Shown here piece after piece: positions 34,804-44,214 of a stretch of DNA of 64,000 bases. Origin of the DNA: Mycolicibacterium neoaurum. Lineage in GTDB: Bacteria; Actinomycetota; Actinomycetes; Mycobacteriales; Mycobacteriaceae. The notes beneath the pieces are model-generated. The model searched no databases. It saw nothing but the letters and a program-made list of their open reading frames with translations, and was not told the DNA's origin. How positions within the stretch are numbered: position 1 is the stretch's first letter; each line of letters starts with the position of its first letter. The translations under genes and the position numbers were made by a program. Location: positions 124,001 through 188,000 of the forward strand of contig NZ_JAQIIX010000002.1 in the NCBI RefSeq assembly GCF_036946495.1, written 5' to 3'.

Positions 34804-35127
34804 TCAGCCCCGGCGGCCGCACGAGGGCCACGCGCCGATGCCCTGGCTGCGCAGGACATTCTCCGCGACGCGGATCTGCTCTTCGCGGCTTGCGGCGTGC
34901 GGAGCACCCGATCCGCCGTTGGACTGCCACGTGCTCATGGTGAACTGCAGGCCACCGTAGTAGCCGTTACCCGTGTTGATCGCCCAGTTGCCGCCCGACT
35001 CGCAAGCCGCGACGGCATCCCAGTTCACGGAGTCCGCATGTGCGGTTCCGGTCGCCAGCATCAGGGGGGCTGCACTCAGCGCCCCGGCAATGGCGGCCAT
35101 CCCGAACGTCTTGCGGATATTCTTCAA
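34804..35127 (-). CDS. rpfE: Resuscitation-promoting factor RpfE
   Basis: 107 residues from a TTG at 35125-35127 with AGAGGA upstream; this start gives MKNIRKTFGMAAIAG, which resembles the start of M. tuberculosis RpfE. Signal cleavage is expected after AHA (residue 31). The Rpf domain has NWDAVAACESGGNW (catalytic Glu43) and ends IGAWPSCGRRG, like RpfE. It lacks the long Pro-rich region that precedes the domain in M. tuberculosis RpfE, so it is only signal plus catalytic domain. It lies in the valS-mobA interval as Rv2450c does. Confidence 0.82.
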   Translation of the reverse strand: MKNIRKTFGMAAIAGALSAAPLMLATGTAHADSVNWDAVAACESGGNWAINTGNGYYGGLQFTMSTWQSNGGSGAPHAASREEQIRVAENVLRSQGIGAWPSCGRRG

Positions 35128-36167
35128 CGTCGATCCTCTCGCGAAGCGCGCGCCAAAGAACACGTCCGCAACGAATGCGAACGCGGCATGCCTGAAGTGT
35201 CAGGCGGCGAATTTGGGGCGTGCCGTCTCGGTCAGGCACGACAGTGGGAGACAAATCGGTGTCTTGCCGGATGACTCACCCGACGACCAGCGAGCACTCA
35301 GCGGCTCACATCGGCCCACTCACACGCAGATGCTTGGATATGAAATTGTTTGCTCCCAGCGGAGTTGAAAGTGAACGTACAAAAGTCCGATGGCGAAGTC
35401 ACTTCGGTGTCGAACGTGTCGCGTTCAGATCACGAGATGATCACGACGACCGAAAGCCGATAAGTACGCAGGTCAACCGGGAATTACTAGCGCAAGGCTA
35501 AACCGCAGGTCGAGTCGCCATCGGTGGGGTAGATCACACACTTTTTGTGGCCCCGACCACATATATGGACATGCCATGCGCCGGTTGACGGCCTGCGTAC
35601 CGGCTCGGATACCCGATATCGGCGTTTCGACACCTGCTCCACACGTTGATCCACGGACGATTCGCTACGCACCACCCTATCCCCGAGAATCGGAATGAAT
35701 GCGTAAAGCATTGCTGCACAAAGTTTTAACTACAACGCGGTGGATACGCCAACCGCGGCCAAACGCAGCAACATTGGAGCTGCGCTGTCCCAATAACTCA
35801 TCCCCACAACGCTTTTCAATGAATATCAGCCAGCGCCGGAACAGATGGTCGCCGCTCGGCGACACCGGGACGGCGTTCGGCCACTTTTTCACGCACAGGC
35901 AACAGAACCGATAGCCTGCGAAACGCGAAATTCGGACTCCAGAAGGCACATTCACATCACCGCTGTGAGCATCGGAATCGACTGCACTGCACGATATTTC
36001 GTTCCGGCATACTGTCGACGCCCGGACATGCGGGCACATTCGGCGCTCGAATTATCACACTTTGCGGCACACACTATTGCCGCTGAAAATTCCCGCAAAG
36101 GGATATTCGGATGAATTCGGCAGCAAAGCCGTCTTAATTCCGAATTTGCTGGTTGCCGCGATGTGGC
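35128..36167. other. Gene-poor, AT-richer kilobase upstream of rpfE
   Basis: About 1040 bases without a convincing gene. Lines sampled at 35341, 35461, 35701 and 36061 are about 47-55% G+C, well below the neighbours. The open frames here (for example 35677-36039 minus) lack ribosome binding sites and family features. The right end has a weak inverted repeat AATTCGG (36114-36120) with CCGAATT (36140-36146), downstream of mobA. The rpfE leader lies at the left end. I looked for c-di-AMP riboswitch signatures and did not find them. Confidence 0.6.
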
Positions 36168-36737
36168 TCAGACCGACAGGTCGTAGGGGCTGTTGACATT
36201 GGTCAGCGCCCGCTGGGGCTCGGTGACGATGCGCTGGCTGTCGACGGCATCGACAAGTGCCCGCATGCTGCGCTCTCCCCCAGCCACCAGATCATCGGCA
36301 ACGGTCGCCAACGAGGTGCGGTAGAGCCCAGCAAGATAGTGGTCGCGACCGTCCCACACCAGTAACACAGCGGCCTGGGTAGTCCGAGCGGGCTCCAGCA
36401 GCCCGTCGATGAACGCAGCTGTCAGGTGGGGCATATCCACCGCACAGAGAAAGGCCCACTCGGCGCCGGCGTCGGCGGCCGCACGTAGCCCCCTGGCCGT
36501 CGCAATCAGCGGACCAAGGCCGCGCACCTCGTCGCGCAGAATCTGGGCGGGCACCGTCGGCAACGCCTGCCCCGGTGCCGCCACGACGAAGACCGGATCG
36601 CAGCGAGCGGCCACCGTGTCGACCACGCGCTCGACGAGCGTGCGCCCCTCGAACACCAGGGTGGCCTTGTCGCGGCCCATCCTCCGCGATGCGCCCCCGG
36701 CCAGCACAACGGCGGCCGGTGCTGTGCGCGGAGTCAC
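36168..36737 (-). CDS. mobA: Molybdenum cofactor guanylyltransferase MobA
   Basis: 189 residues with the nucleotidyltransferase signature VLAGGASRRMGRDKATL at the N-terminus and CAVDMPHLT in the middle. It joins GMP to molybdopterin to give the bis-MGD cofactor used by enzymes such as the FdhF-like protein at 58455-60773. The start is GTG at 36735-36737, 9 bases after korB, so the three genes korA-korB-mobA are probably one transcript, as in Rv2455c-Rv2453c. Confidence 0.92.
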   Translation of the reverse strand: MTPRTAPAAVVLAGGASRRMGRDKATLVFEGRTLVERVVDTVAARCDPVFVVAAPGQALPTVPAQILRDEVRGLGPLIATARGLRAAADAGAEWAFLCAVDMPHLTAAFIDGLLEPARTTQAAVLLVWDGRDHYLAGLYRTSLATVADDLVAGGERSMRALVDAVDSQRIVTEPQRALTNVNSPYDLSV

Positions 36738-36746
36738 ACCAGCAGG

Positions 36747-37859
36747 TTAGTCCACCGACCAGGTGTCTTTACCGCGAAGCAGCGATTGCAGCGCAGCCGT
36801 GTCGTGCACCTTGGCCTCCCGCGCGGCCGCCACCTGCTGGCGAGCAGCGTCGTCATAGGTGGGCTTGTTCACCTGCCGGAAGATGCCCATGACCATGTGA
36901 TCGAGGTTCTGCTCGCTCAGCCGCGACAGCGCGAAGGCATAGGCGGGATCGTCGATGGTGGCGTCGTGCACCACGATCTGATCGGCAGGCACGTCGGCGG
37001 TCTTGGCGATCTCGAGGCCGAAACCGGACTTCACCACGGCGTACTCACCGTCGGCACCGAACGTGATCGGCTCACCGTGGGTGATGTTGATCAGCCGGTC
37101 CTCGGCCCCCTCCTTGCGCAGGGCGTCGAAGGAGCCGTCGTTGAAGATCGGGCAGTCCTGCATGATCTCGACCAGGGCGGCACCCCGGTGCTGGGCGGCG
37201 CCGCGCAACACCTCGGTCAGACCCTTGCGATCGGAGTCCAGTGCCCGGCCGACGAAGGTGGCCTCGGCGCCCAGCGCCAGCGACACCGGGTTGAACGGAT
37301 AGTCCAGCGAGCCCATCGGGGTTGACTTGGTGACCTTGCCGACCTCGGAGGTCGGCGAGTACTGGCCCTTGGTCAGACCGTAGATCCGGTTGTTGAACAG
37401 AAGGATCGTGATGTTGACGTTGCGGCGCAGCGCGTGGATCAGGTGGTTGCCACCGATGGACAGCGAATCGCCATCGCCGGTGACGACCCACACCGAGAGA
37501 TCCTCGCGGGCCAACGCCAGGCCGGTGGCGATGGTGGGCGCGCGGCCGTGGATCGAGTGGAACCCGTAGGTCTCCAGGTAGTACGGAAACCGGCTGGAGC
37601 AGCCGATACCGCTGACGAACGCGATGTTCTCGCGCCGCAGGCCCAACTCGGGCAGGAAGTTACGGATGGTGTTGAGGATGACGTAGTCACCGCAGCCGGG
37701 GCACCAGCGGACCTCCTGGTCGCTGGTGAAGTCCTTGCCCTTCTGCGGCTGGTCCGTGGTCGGCACCAGCGCCGTCTTGCTGAGGGCTTCGGTCAGGCCC
37801 AGGTCAGAGCCGATGAACTGGGTCGATGCGCGATCCGCTTCGCTTCTCGCTGTTGTCAT
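36747..37859 (-). CDS. korB: 2-Oxoglutarate:ferredoxin oxidoreductase beta subunit
   Basis: 370 residues. CPGCGDY (Cys53, Cys56) and a later cysteine bind iron-sulfur; the thiamine diphosphate motif is GDGDSLSIGGNH followed by LFNNRIYGLTKGQ. Together with KorA it makes succinyl-CoA from 2-oxoglutarate, reducing ferredoxin, as an alternative to the NAD-linked dehydrogenase. Its ATG overlaps the korA stop codon (ATGA). Confidence 0.96.
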   Translation of the reverse strand: MTTARSEADRASTQFIGSDLGLTEALSKTALVPTTDQPQKGKDFTSDQEVRWCPGCGDYVILNTIRNFLPELGLRRENIAFVSGIGCSSRFPYYLETYGFHSIHGRAPTIATGLALAREDLSVWVVTGDGDSLSIGGNHLIHALRRNVNITILLFNNRIYGLTKGQYSPTSEVGKVTKSTPMGSLDYPFNPVSLALGAEATFVGRALDSDRKGLTEVLRGAAQHRGAALVEIMQDCPIFNDGSFDALRKEGAEDRLINITHGEPITFGADGEYAVVKSGFGLEIAKTADVPADQIVVHDATIDDPAYAFALSRLSEQNLDHMVMGIFRQVNKPTYDDAARQQVAAAREAKVHDTAALQSLLRGKDTWSVD

Positions 37860-39784
37860 GCTCCCGCTCCCACAGATTCCACGGTGGCCGCGGCCAGCCG
37901 TGCGAACTTCGCCTTGTCAGTTTCCTTCTCGCGCAATGTGCCGTCCAGCGCCGAATCGATGATGCCCTCGACCTCATCGGCCAGGAAGGCCATGCCCTCG
38001 ACCTTGGTCACCGACTGGACATCGACCAGGTACTTGCCGCGCAGCAGCAGGGCCAGCTGGCCGAGGTTCATCTCCGGCACAACCACCTTGGGGTACTTGC
38101 GCAGTACCTCTTCGAGGTTGGCCGGGAACGGGTTGAGGTGACGCAGCTGGGCGTGCGCGACCTTGATGCCCTTGCGTCGGGCCCGTCGGCACGCCTCACC
38201 GATGGGGCCGTACGAGCTTCCCCACCCCAGCATCAGCAGCTCGGCATCGTCGGTCGGGTCGTCGACGACCAGATCGGGCACCGTGATGCCGTCGATCTTG
38301 AGCTGACGCAGCCGCACCATCAGGTCGTGGTTCTTGGGTTCGTAGGAGATGTTGCCCGAACCGTTGGCCGCTTCGAGACCGCCGATGCGGTGCTCCAGGC
38401 CCGGGGTGCCCGGCACGGCGAACTGGCGGGCCAACGTCTCGGGGTCGCGGGCGTAGGGCTCGAACGGCTCGCCGGACTTGGCGAACTTGTGCTCGATTGC
38501 CGGGTAGGTGCTGATGTCCGGGATGCGCCACGGCTCGGAACCGTTGGCGATCGCGCCGTCGGAAAGGATGATCACGGGTGTGTGGTACCCGATGGCGATC
38601 CGCACGGCTTCCACGGCGATATCGAAGCAATCCGACGGTGAGCACGGCGCCAGCACCGCGACCGGCGATTCACCGTTGCGGCCGTAGAGCGCCTGCAGCA
38701 GGTCGGCCTGCTCGGTCTTGGTGGGCAGGCCGGTGGACGGGCCGCCACGCTGGACATCGATGACGAGCAACGGCAACTCGGTCATCACGGCCAGGCCGAT
38801 CGCCTCGGACTTCAGCGACACACCCGGACCCGAGGTGCTGGTCACACCGAGCGCGCCACCATAGGAGGCACCGATGGCGGCGCCGATGCCGGCGATTTCG
38901 TCCTCGGCCTGGAAGGTCAGCACGTTGAAGTGCTTGTACTTCGACAGCTCGTGCAGGATGTCGCTGGCCGGCGTGATCGGGTACGTGCCGAGCACGACCT
39001 GGATACCGGACAGGTGCCCTGCGGCGACCACACCGTAGGCCAGCGCGGTGTTGCCCGAGATCTGGCGGTACTCGCCGGACTTCAACTTGGCCGGAGCCAC
39101 CTCATAGGTGGTGGCGAACGCCTCGGTGGTCTCGCCGTAGTTCCACCCCGCCTTGAGTGCCAGCACGTTCGCCTCGGCGATCTCGGGCTTACGGGCGAAC
39201 TTCTCCCGGATGAACGCCTCGCTGGCCTCCAGCTCGCGGCCGTACATCCACGAGAGCAGCCCGAGCGCGAACATGTTCTTGGCGCGCTGGCCATCCTTCT
39301 TGGTGGCGCCGATCGCTTCGACGGCACCGAGGGTCAGGGTGGTCATGGCCACCGACTGCACGACGTAATCGGACAGTTCCTCGTTCTCCAGAGGATTGGC
39401 GTCATAGCCGACCTTGGCGAGGTTGCGCTTGGTGAACTCGTCGGAGTTGGCGATGATCAGGCCGCCGCGCGGCAGGTCACCGACGTTGGCCTTCAGCGCT
39501 GCCGGGTTCATCGCGACGAGGACGTCGGGACGATCGCCCGCGGTCAGGATGTCGTAGTCGGCGATCTGAATCTGGAACGACGACACACCCGGCAGGGTGC
39601 CCTGTGGTGCCCGGATCTCGGCGGGGTAGTTCGGTTGGGTCGCGAGGTCGTTGCCGAAAAGGGCGGCCTCCGAAGTGAAGCGATCGCCGGTAAGCTGCAT
39701 TCCGTCACCGGAGTCGCCGGCGAAGCGGATGACCACTTTTTCCAGCTTCTGCCGCGGAGCGCCGGTGCTGCCGTTCTGACCCAC
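37856..39784 (-). CDS. korA: 2-Oxoglutarate:ferredoxin oxidoreductase alpha subunit
   Basis: 642 residues: an N-terminal gamma-type domain (VIRFAGDSGDGMQLTG) fused to the alpha domain (GNTALAYGVVAAG, TFQAEDEIAGIGAAIGASYGG). It binds 2-oxoglutarate and CoA and pairs with KorB. The start is GTG at 39782-39784 with AGGAAG just upstream. It corresponds to Rv2455c and heads the korA-korB-mobA operon. Confidence 0.96.
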   Translation of the reverse strand: MGQNGSTGAPRQKLEKVVIRFAGDSGDGMQLTGDRFTSEAALFGNDLATQPNYPAEIRAPQGTLPGVSSFQIQIADYDILTAGDRPDVLVAMNPAALKANVGDLPRGGLIIANSDEFTKRNLAKVGYDANPLENEELSDYVVQSVAMTTLTLGAVEAIGATKKDGQRAKNMFALGLLSWMYGRELEASEAFIREKFARKPEIAEANVLALKAGWNYGETTEAFATTYEVAPAKLKSGEYRQISGNTALAYGVVAAGHLSGIQVVLGTYPITPASDILHELSKYKHFNVLTFQAEDEIAGIGAAIGASYGGALGVTSTSGPGVSLKSEAIGLAVMTELPLLVIDVQRGGPSTGLPTKTEQADLLQALYGRNGESPVAVLAPCSPSDCFDIAVEAVRIAIGYHTPVIILSDGAIANGSEPWRIPDISTYPAIEHKFAKSGEPFEPYARDPETLARQFAVPGTPGLEHRIGGLEAANGSGNISYEPKNHDLMVRLRQLKIDGITVPDLVVDDPTDDAELLMLGWGSSYGPIGEACRRARRKGIKVAHAQLRHLNPFPANLEEVLRKYPKVVVPEMNLGQLALLLRGKYLVDVQSVTKVEGMAFLADEVEGIIDSALDGTLREKETDKAKFARLAAATVESVGAGA

Positions 39785-40094
39785 GACTTCCTGCCTTTCA
39801 CACCCCGGCCGGTGGCGCGTGGCCAGGCGGGCGTTACGTCAAAAACTTTTGGTGTCACTGCGAGTAACCAGTATGGCACTTCTCTTAGGGTGTCCATTGC
39901 CACGCTCGTCGGCGACACGCAGGTGGCGACCCGGAAAACTCACTGGTCAGCGACGTGCAACATGTGGCGGTCCACACATCCTGTGGTTTTCGTCACTCCT
40001 TGAGTGCGTCATTTCCTAAGGATCTGGTTACCGATCAGTAGCCTTCGGCGATGCGCGGGCCCACCCAAGTTGACACCTGTCAAGTCTGCGCAGG
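39785..40094. promoter_or_regulatory. korA promoter region and gap to the sugar kinase
   Basis: 310 bases without a gene. On the minus strand an extended -10 (TGC then CATACT, 39870-39875) lies about 86 bases before korA. Near the kinase end, TTGACA and TGTCAA (40070-40083) form a short inverted repeat with a two-base spacer; it is 12 bases past the kinase stop codon and its role is unclear. Confidence 0.45.
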
Positions 40095-40940
40095 TCAGGC
40101 CTTGGTCGACGGTATCTGCGCGCGTTTCTGCAGTTCGCGCGCGACCAGTTCGCTGGCGATCTCCACCGCCCGCACCGGCTCGGCCCCGGCCGCGCGATGC
40201 GCCACGTAGCTCGCCGTGAACATGTCGCCCGCACCCGTGGTCTGCACGTCCATCACGCGCCATGCGGCGGGCACCCGAACCACCGCGCCGTCCCGGTAGA
40301 TATCGCAGCCCTCGGACCCGTAGGTGACCAGGATCTCCGGCACCCCCAGACGGGCCGCGGCCGCCAGGTCGAACGCGCCATCGGCAACGATCACGGCCTC
40401 GTCCTCGGCCAGCTTGAGCACGCTGAGGTGACGCAGCAGCTCCGGGGAGAAATCACGGTCCAGCACAAGCGGTCCGACCCGATCCGCGCGCACCAGACCC
40501 TGACCGTCATAGGCGATGCGGTGACCGCGCGCCGCCAGATGGGCCAGCGTGTCGGCCGGGAAATCCGTCCGCAGCAGCGGCGCCAGGTGGATCCAGGTGG
40601 TGCGCGGATCATCGGCGTCGATATCACCGGGGCGCCACACCGGCCCGATCGCCGAGACGCTCATCTGCCGGTGGTCGGTGTCGTCATAGTCGAGGCTGAA
40701 TGCGCTGGTGCGATCGGCGGGAAGCAGCCGCACCAGCGCACCGAACCGGTCGAGCACCGGGCCGAAGAGTTCGTGATGACGTTGTTCGCCCATGGCCGCG
40801 ATATGCGTGCTGCCCGGCGCCGATTGCAATGCCACCCCGGCAAATGATGCGCAGCCCCCCGGACTCGGGGCGGCACCGTTGATGACATCGATGGCGAGGT
40901 TCCCCAGCACCGTCACGCCCGGGACCAGCTGTGGCGCCAT
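40095..40940 (-). CDS. PfkB-family carbohydrate kinase in the inositol locus
   Basis: 281 residues from the ATG at 40938-40940 (GGGGGA upstream); an ATG at 41021 would add 27 residues but lacks a ribosome binding site. The second PfkB signature QTTGAGDMFTASYVA is clear; the first is only partly kept (APSPGGCASFAGVAL). It would phosphorylate a sugar or sugar acid. It lies next to the LacI regulator at one end of the inositol block, so a polyol or sugar derivative is likely, but iolC is a separate gene and this one is not it. Confidence 0.75.
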   Translation of the reverse strand: MAPQLVPGVTVLGNLAIDVINGAAPSPGGCASFAGVALQSAPGSTHIAAMGEQRHHELFGPVLDRFGALVRLLPADRTSAFSLDYDDTDHRQMSVSAIGPVWRPGDIDADDPRTTWIHLAPLLRTDFPADTLAHLAARGHRIAYDGQGLVRADRVGPLVLDRDFSPELLRHLSVLKLAEDEAVIVADGAFDLAAAARLGVPEILVTYGSEGCDIYRDGAVVRVPAAWRVMDVQTTGAGDMFTASYVAHRAAGAEPVRAVEIASELVARELQKRAQIPSTKA

Positions 40941-41058
40941 CAATCCGAATCCCCCGCCTGCGGTATGTCGTGTGGTCGACACACGGGTGACGTGGCCGAG
41001 CGGTGAAATGGTAGTCCGCATCGGGCGCTTTCAGCGATTCCGCAGCGCGGCCCCGTCC

Positions 41059-42084
41059 TCACCGATCCCGAGCCGGACCTTCCCACCCGGGCACGTTATA
41101 GGGCGTGATGACCTGGATCGGCGCCGGGCGCACGGCCTCCTCTGGCAGCGCGCGGTGCCGGGACAGGATCACCCGCATGGCGAGGCGGGCGTCGGCCCGC
41201 AGATCGTTGTGCAGCACCACCGACAACTTGCCCTGGCGCAGCAATCTGCGGTTGTCGGCGTCGAGATCGTGCGCGACGAAGACCCGGCACGCGCGCCCGA
41301 GCTTGTCGAACGCGGCGACCGTCGCGGCGTTACCTCCCCCGGGGGAGTAGACGGCCTCGATACCGGGGTGGCGACGCAGCGCGTCGAGCACCAACGCCTC
41401 GGTGCTGGCGTCGATGCCATCCCCCTCGCTGACTTCGACGATCTCACGACGGGATCCCCGCAAGCCGGCCCGAAACCCCACCTCCCGTTCGCCTTCACCA
41501 CGAAACACCGTGCGACTCAGCGTGATCAGCACACCGGACGGTCGCTCACCCAGCCACTGGTCGACGAGGTAGGCGGCCGTCAGCCCTGCGCCGTGGTTGT
41601 CGATGCCGACATAGGCGCTGCGGTCGCTGTTGGCCACATCGGAGGTGTAGGTGACCACCGGCACCCCGGCTGCCACCAGCCGGTCGACCTGTTCGGCAAC
41701 CTCGGGCTCGTCCTGCGCCTTCAGGATGACACCGTGACTTCCCTTGATACGGCCCAGCACCTCGACCGTGTCCGCGGCCGAGCCGGATTCCCACAGGTGG
41801 AAGCGCGCCCGCACCGCCGCAGGCGCGAACGCGGGAAGCTCGGCCTCCACGGCGGCCCGGAACGCGTCGGAGAACCGTTGCGGTGTCTGCATCACGATGT
41901 CGATCAGGTAGCGACGGCCGTTGAGTCGCAACTGGGCGCGCTGCTTGTCCAGGTCGGCGATGGCCTGCAGCACCTCGGCTCGGGTGTTCTCCCGGACCCC
42001 CGGACGGTCATTGAGGACACGGTCGACCGTCGCTTCACTCAGACCGCACTGCTGGGCGATCTCACGAACCTTGTAACGGTGCAT
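41059..42084 (-). CDS. LacI-family transcriptional regulator
   Basis: 341 residues: an N-terminal helix-turn-helix and hinge (KVREIAQQCGLSEATVDRVL) and a periplasmic-binding-protein-like sensor domain. It resembles rhizobial-type regulators of sugar and polyol genes. It is divergent from iolG, so it probably controls iolG-iolE and the kinase gene behind it. The intergenic region holds a long inverted repeat (42101-42155). Confidence 0.9.
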   Translation of the reverse strand: MHRYKVREIAQQCGLSEATVDRVLNDRPGVRENTRAEVLQAIADLDKQRAQLRLNGRRYLIDIVMQTPQRFSDAFRAAVEAELPAFAPAAVRARFHLWESGSAADTVEVLGRIKGSHGVILKAQDEPEVAEQVDRLVAAGVPVVTYTSDVANSDRSAYVGIDNHGAGLTAAYLVDQWLGERPSGVLITLSRTVFRGEGEREVGFRAGLRGSRREIVEVSEGDGIDASTEALVLDALRRHPGIEAVYSPGGGNAATVAAFDKLGRACRVFVAHDLDADNRRLLRQGKLSVVLHNDLRADARLAMRVILSRHRALPEEAVRPAPIQVITPYNVPGWEGPARDR

Positions 42085-42100
42085 GCCCTACCTCTTCCGC

Positions 42101-42155
42101 GAGCAGACGTAAACCTGCGCGGTGTGCGCAATTTCAGGCAGTTCTGCGTCTGCTC
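42101..42155. promoter_or_regulatory. Nested inverted repeat between lacI and iolG
   Basis: GAGCAGACG at 42101-42109 and CGTCTGCTC at 42147-42155 are a 9-bp perfect inverted repeat with a 37-base interior that itself contains CCTG...CAGG and GCAGTTCTGC. It lies 17-71 bases before the lacI start. It may be an operator pair for the LacI protein or a leader RNA structure. Confidence 0.45.
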
Positions 42156-42267
42156 ACCGATATTGGTGATGGTTTTTTGATGGTTTTCTGCTGTTGATTG
42201 CGTCCGATGTCACAGCAAGACTAGCCGTGGTGTGCACCTTCGACGCACCGGACGAATGGAGAACCCC

Positions 42268-43287
42268 ATGACCACCATCGGTGTGATCGGACTGGGCCGC
42301 ATCGGCGCATTCCACACCGAAACCCTTGCCGGACTCGACGGGATCGACAGGCTGGTGATCACCGACGAACGCGCCGACGTGACGGCGGCGGTGGCCGCCA
42401 AGCACGGCGCCACGGCAGTCGGGTCCGTCGAGGAACTGTTGGCATCCGGTATCGACGGCGTCGTGGTCGCCGCCGCTACCCCGGCGCATGCCGAACTCAC
42501 CCTCGCCGCGGTCGAGCGCGGCATCCCGACGTTCTGCGAGAAGCCGATCGCCTCGACCGCCGCCGAGAGCGCTCGGGTCGCCGAGACCATCACACGCACC
42601 GGGGTGCCGGTGCAGGTGGGCTATCAGCGCCGCTTCGACGCCGCGTTCGCCGCGGCCAAGGCCGCCGTCGACGACGGCAGCCTCGGCATCCTGCACACCG
42701 TCCGCAGCACCACCATGGATCCCGCTCCCCCGCCGCTGGACTATATAAAGGGCTCGGGTGGCATCTTCCGGGACTGCGCCGTCCACGATTTCGACGTCGT
42801 CCGGTGGATCACCGGCCAGCAGGCCGTCGAGGTCTACGCGACCGGCTCGGTGCAGGGCGACCCCCGGTTCGCCGAGTACGGCGATGTCGATACCGCCGCG
42901 GTGGTCGTCCGATTCGACGGTGGCGCACTGGGAGTCATCTCCAACGCCCGCTACAACGCCCGCGGCTACGACTGCCGTCTCGAGATCCACGGTTTCGACG
43001 ATTCGGTGGCCGCCGGCTGGGATCAGGGCGCACCACTGCGCAATGTCGACCCGGCCAACAAGTTCCCCACCGGCCCCGCGCACAACTTCTTCATGGACCG
43101 TTTCACCGAGGCGTTCCGCACCGAGCTGGCTGCTTTCGTCGAGGTCGCCGAGGGCGGCCCGGTCCGCGGGGCGACGGTCGCCGACGCCGTCGAGGTGGCC
43201 TGGCTGGCCGAGGCCGCCACCGAGTCCCTGCGCCGTGGTACGCCGGTGCGCATCGACGACGTCAAGGGGAAGGTGACCGGCGCATGA
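42268..43287 (+). CDS. iolG: Inositol 2-dehydrogenase (Gfo/Idh/MocA family)
   Basis: 339 residues from the ATG at 42268, which has GGAG 7 bases upstream inside an earlier in-frame ATG (42256). The NAD motif GVIGLGRIG starts the protein; EKPIAS and GGIFRDCAVHDFD carry the catalytic Lys, Asp and His of inositol dehydrogenases. It oxidises myo-inositol to scyllo-inosose. Its stop codon overlaps the next gene as ATGA. Other Idh-type sugars are possible, but the iolE, iolC, iolB and iolD genes nearby support inositol. Confidence 0.85.
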   Translation: MTTIGVIGLGRIGAFHTETLAGLDGIDRLVITDERADVTAAVAAKHGATAVGSVEELLASGIDGVVVAAATPAHAELTLAAVERGIPTFCEKPIASTAAESARVAETITRTGVPVQVGYQRRFDAAFAAAKAAVDDGSLGILHTVRSTTMDPAPPPLDYIKGSGGIFRDCAVHDFDVVRWITGQQAVEVYATGSVQGDPRFAEYGDVDTAAVVVRFDGGALGVISNARYNARGYDCRLEIHGFDDSVAAGWDQGAPLRNVDPANKFPTGPAHNFFMDRFTEAFRTELAAFVEVAEGGPVRGATVADAVEVAWLAEAATESLRRGTPVRIDDVKGKVTGA

Positions 43288-44150
43288 GCATCAAACTTGC
43301 CGGAGCGCCCATTTCCTGGGGTGTCTGCGAGGTTCCCGGCTGGGGCTTCCAGCTCGAACCCGAACAGGTGCTGGCCGAGATGCGCGGTGTCGGGCTGACC
43401 GCCACCGAACTCGGACCGGAGGGCTTCCTGCCCACCGACGCCGAGGAACTGAAGTCCGTCCTGGCCGAGCACCAGCTCAGCTGCGTGGGCGGCTTCGTCC
43501 CGGTGGTCCTGCACCAAGTGGATCACGACCCGGCCGAAGACCTTGCCGGACCGCTGGATTCGCTGATCGCCGCCGGCGCCGGTGTGGTGGTGCTGGCCGC
43601 CGCCACCGGTGCCGATGGCTACGACTCGCGGCCCGTGCTCGACGACACACAGTGGAACACGTTGCTGGCCAACCTGGACCGGCTGGCCGCCATCATCGCC
43701 GACCGCGGCCTGTTGGCCGTGCTGCACCCCCATGTCGGCACGATCGTGGAAACCCGCGCCGAAGTCGACCGGGTGCTCACCGGCTCGTCGATCCCGCTGT
43801 GCCTGGACACCGGACACCTACTCATCGGCGGCACCGACCCCCTGGAGCTGGCCAAGGCCGTCCCGCAGCGCATCGCGCACGCCCATCTCAAGGACGTCGA
43901 CGCGGCGTTGGCCGCCAAGGTGCAATCCGGCGAACTCAGCTACACCGCGGCCGTCAAGGCGGGCATGTACACCCCGCTGGGGACCGGCGATGTGGATATC
44001 GAAGCCATCGTCGGTGTGTTGCGCGACAACGGGTTCGACGGTTGGTTCGTGATGGAGCAGGACACCATTCTCGACGGCGCACCCGGCGGTGACGGACCGG
44101 TGGCCGATGTGCGAGCCAGCGTCGCCTTCCTCAGCGGCATCACGGCCTGA
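43284..44150 (+). CDS. iolE: Inosose dehydratase-like TIM-barrel protein
   Basis: 288 residues of the xylose-isomerase-like TIM-barrel superfamily. It begins MSIKLAGAPISWGVCEVPGW, the opening I associate with actinobacterial inosose dehydratases, and has metal-binding residues in LAVLHPHVGT, CLDTGHL and AHLKDVD. It would dehydrate scyllo-inosose to the dione used by IolD. An inosose isomerase (IolI) role is the main alternative; no other candidate for IolE is in the window. It overlaps iolG by 4 bases and is followed by a strong terminator. Confidence 0.72.
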   Translation: MSIKLAGAPISWGVCEVPGWGFQLEPEQVLAEMRGVGLTATELGPEGFLPTDAEELKSVLAEHQLSCVGGFVPVVLHQVDHDPAEDLAGPLDSLIAAGAGVVVLAAATGADGYDSRPVLDDTQWNTLLANLDRLAAIIADRGLLAVLHPHVGTIVETRAEVDRVLTGSSIPLCLDTGHLLIGGTDPLELAKAVPQRIAHAHLKDVDAALAAKVQSGELSYTAAVKAGMYTPLGTGDVDIEAIVGVLRDNGFDGWFVMEQDTILDGAPGGDGPVADVRASVAFLSGITA

Positions 44151-44165
44151 TACCGAAAACTCTGA

Positions 44166-44207
44166 AACGACATCGCGACCCGACAACCGTCGGGTCGCGA
44201 TGTCGTT
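44166..44207. terminator. Terminator after iolE
   Basis: A 19-bp perfect inverted repeat (44166-44184 with 44189-44207) with a 4-base loop sits between the convergent iolE and SRPBCC genes. On the minus strand it is followed by TTTCAGAGTTTT, giving a U-rich end in that direction. Confidence 0.9.
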
Positions 44208-44214
44208 CGAGCGG

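Noticed and set aside
35128..35500. Possible c-di-AMP riboswitch before rpfE
   Set aside because: Riboswitches of this class precede rpf genes in actinobacteria, but the conserved GGGTGAATC and CCGTCAGCTAACC blocks are not found on the minus strand here.
35677..36039. A 120-codon open frame on the minus strand
   Set aside because: No ribosome binding site, no recognisable domain, many unrelated Cys and Arg residues, and AT-richer DNA where chance frames are expected.
40070..40083. TTGACA and TGTCAA inverted repeat
   Set aside because: Looks like a -35 hexamer or an operator, but it lies at the 3-prime end of a gene with no promoter-like -10 or start nearby, so it is not called as a separate site.
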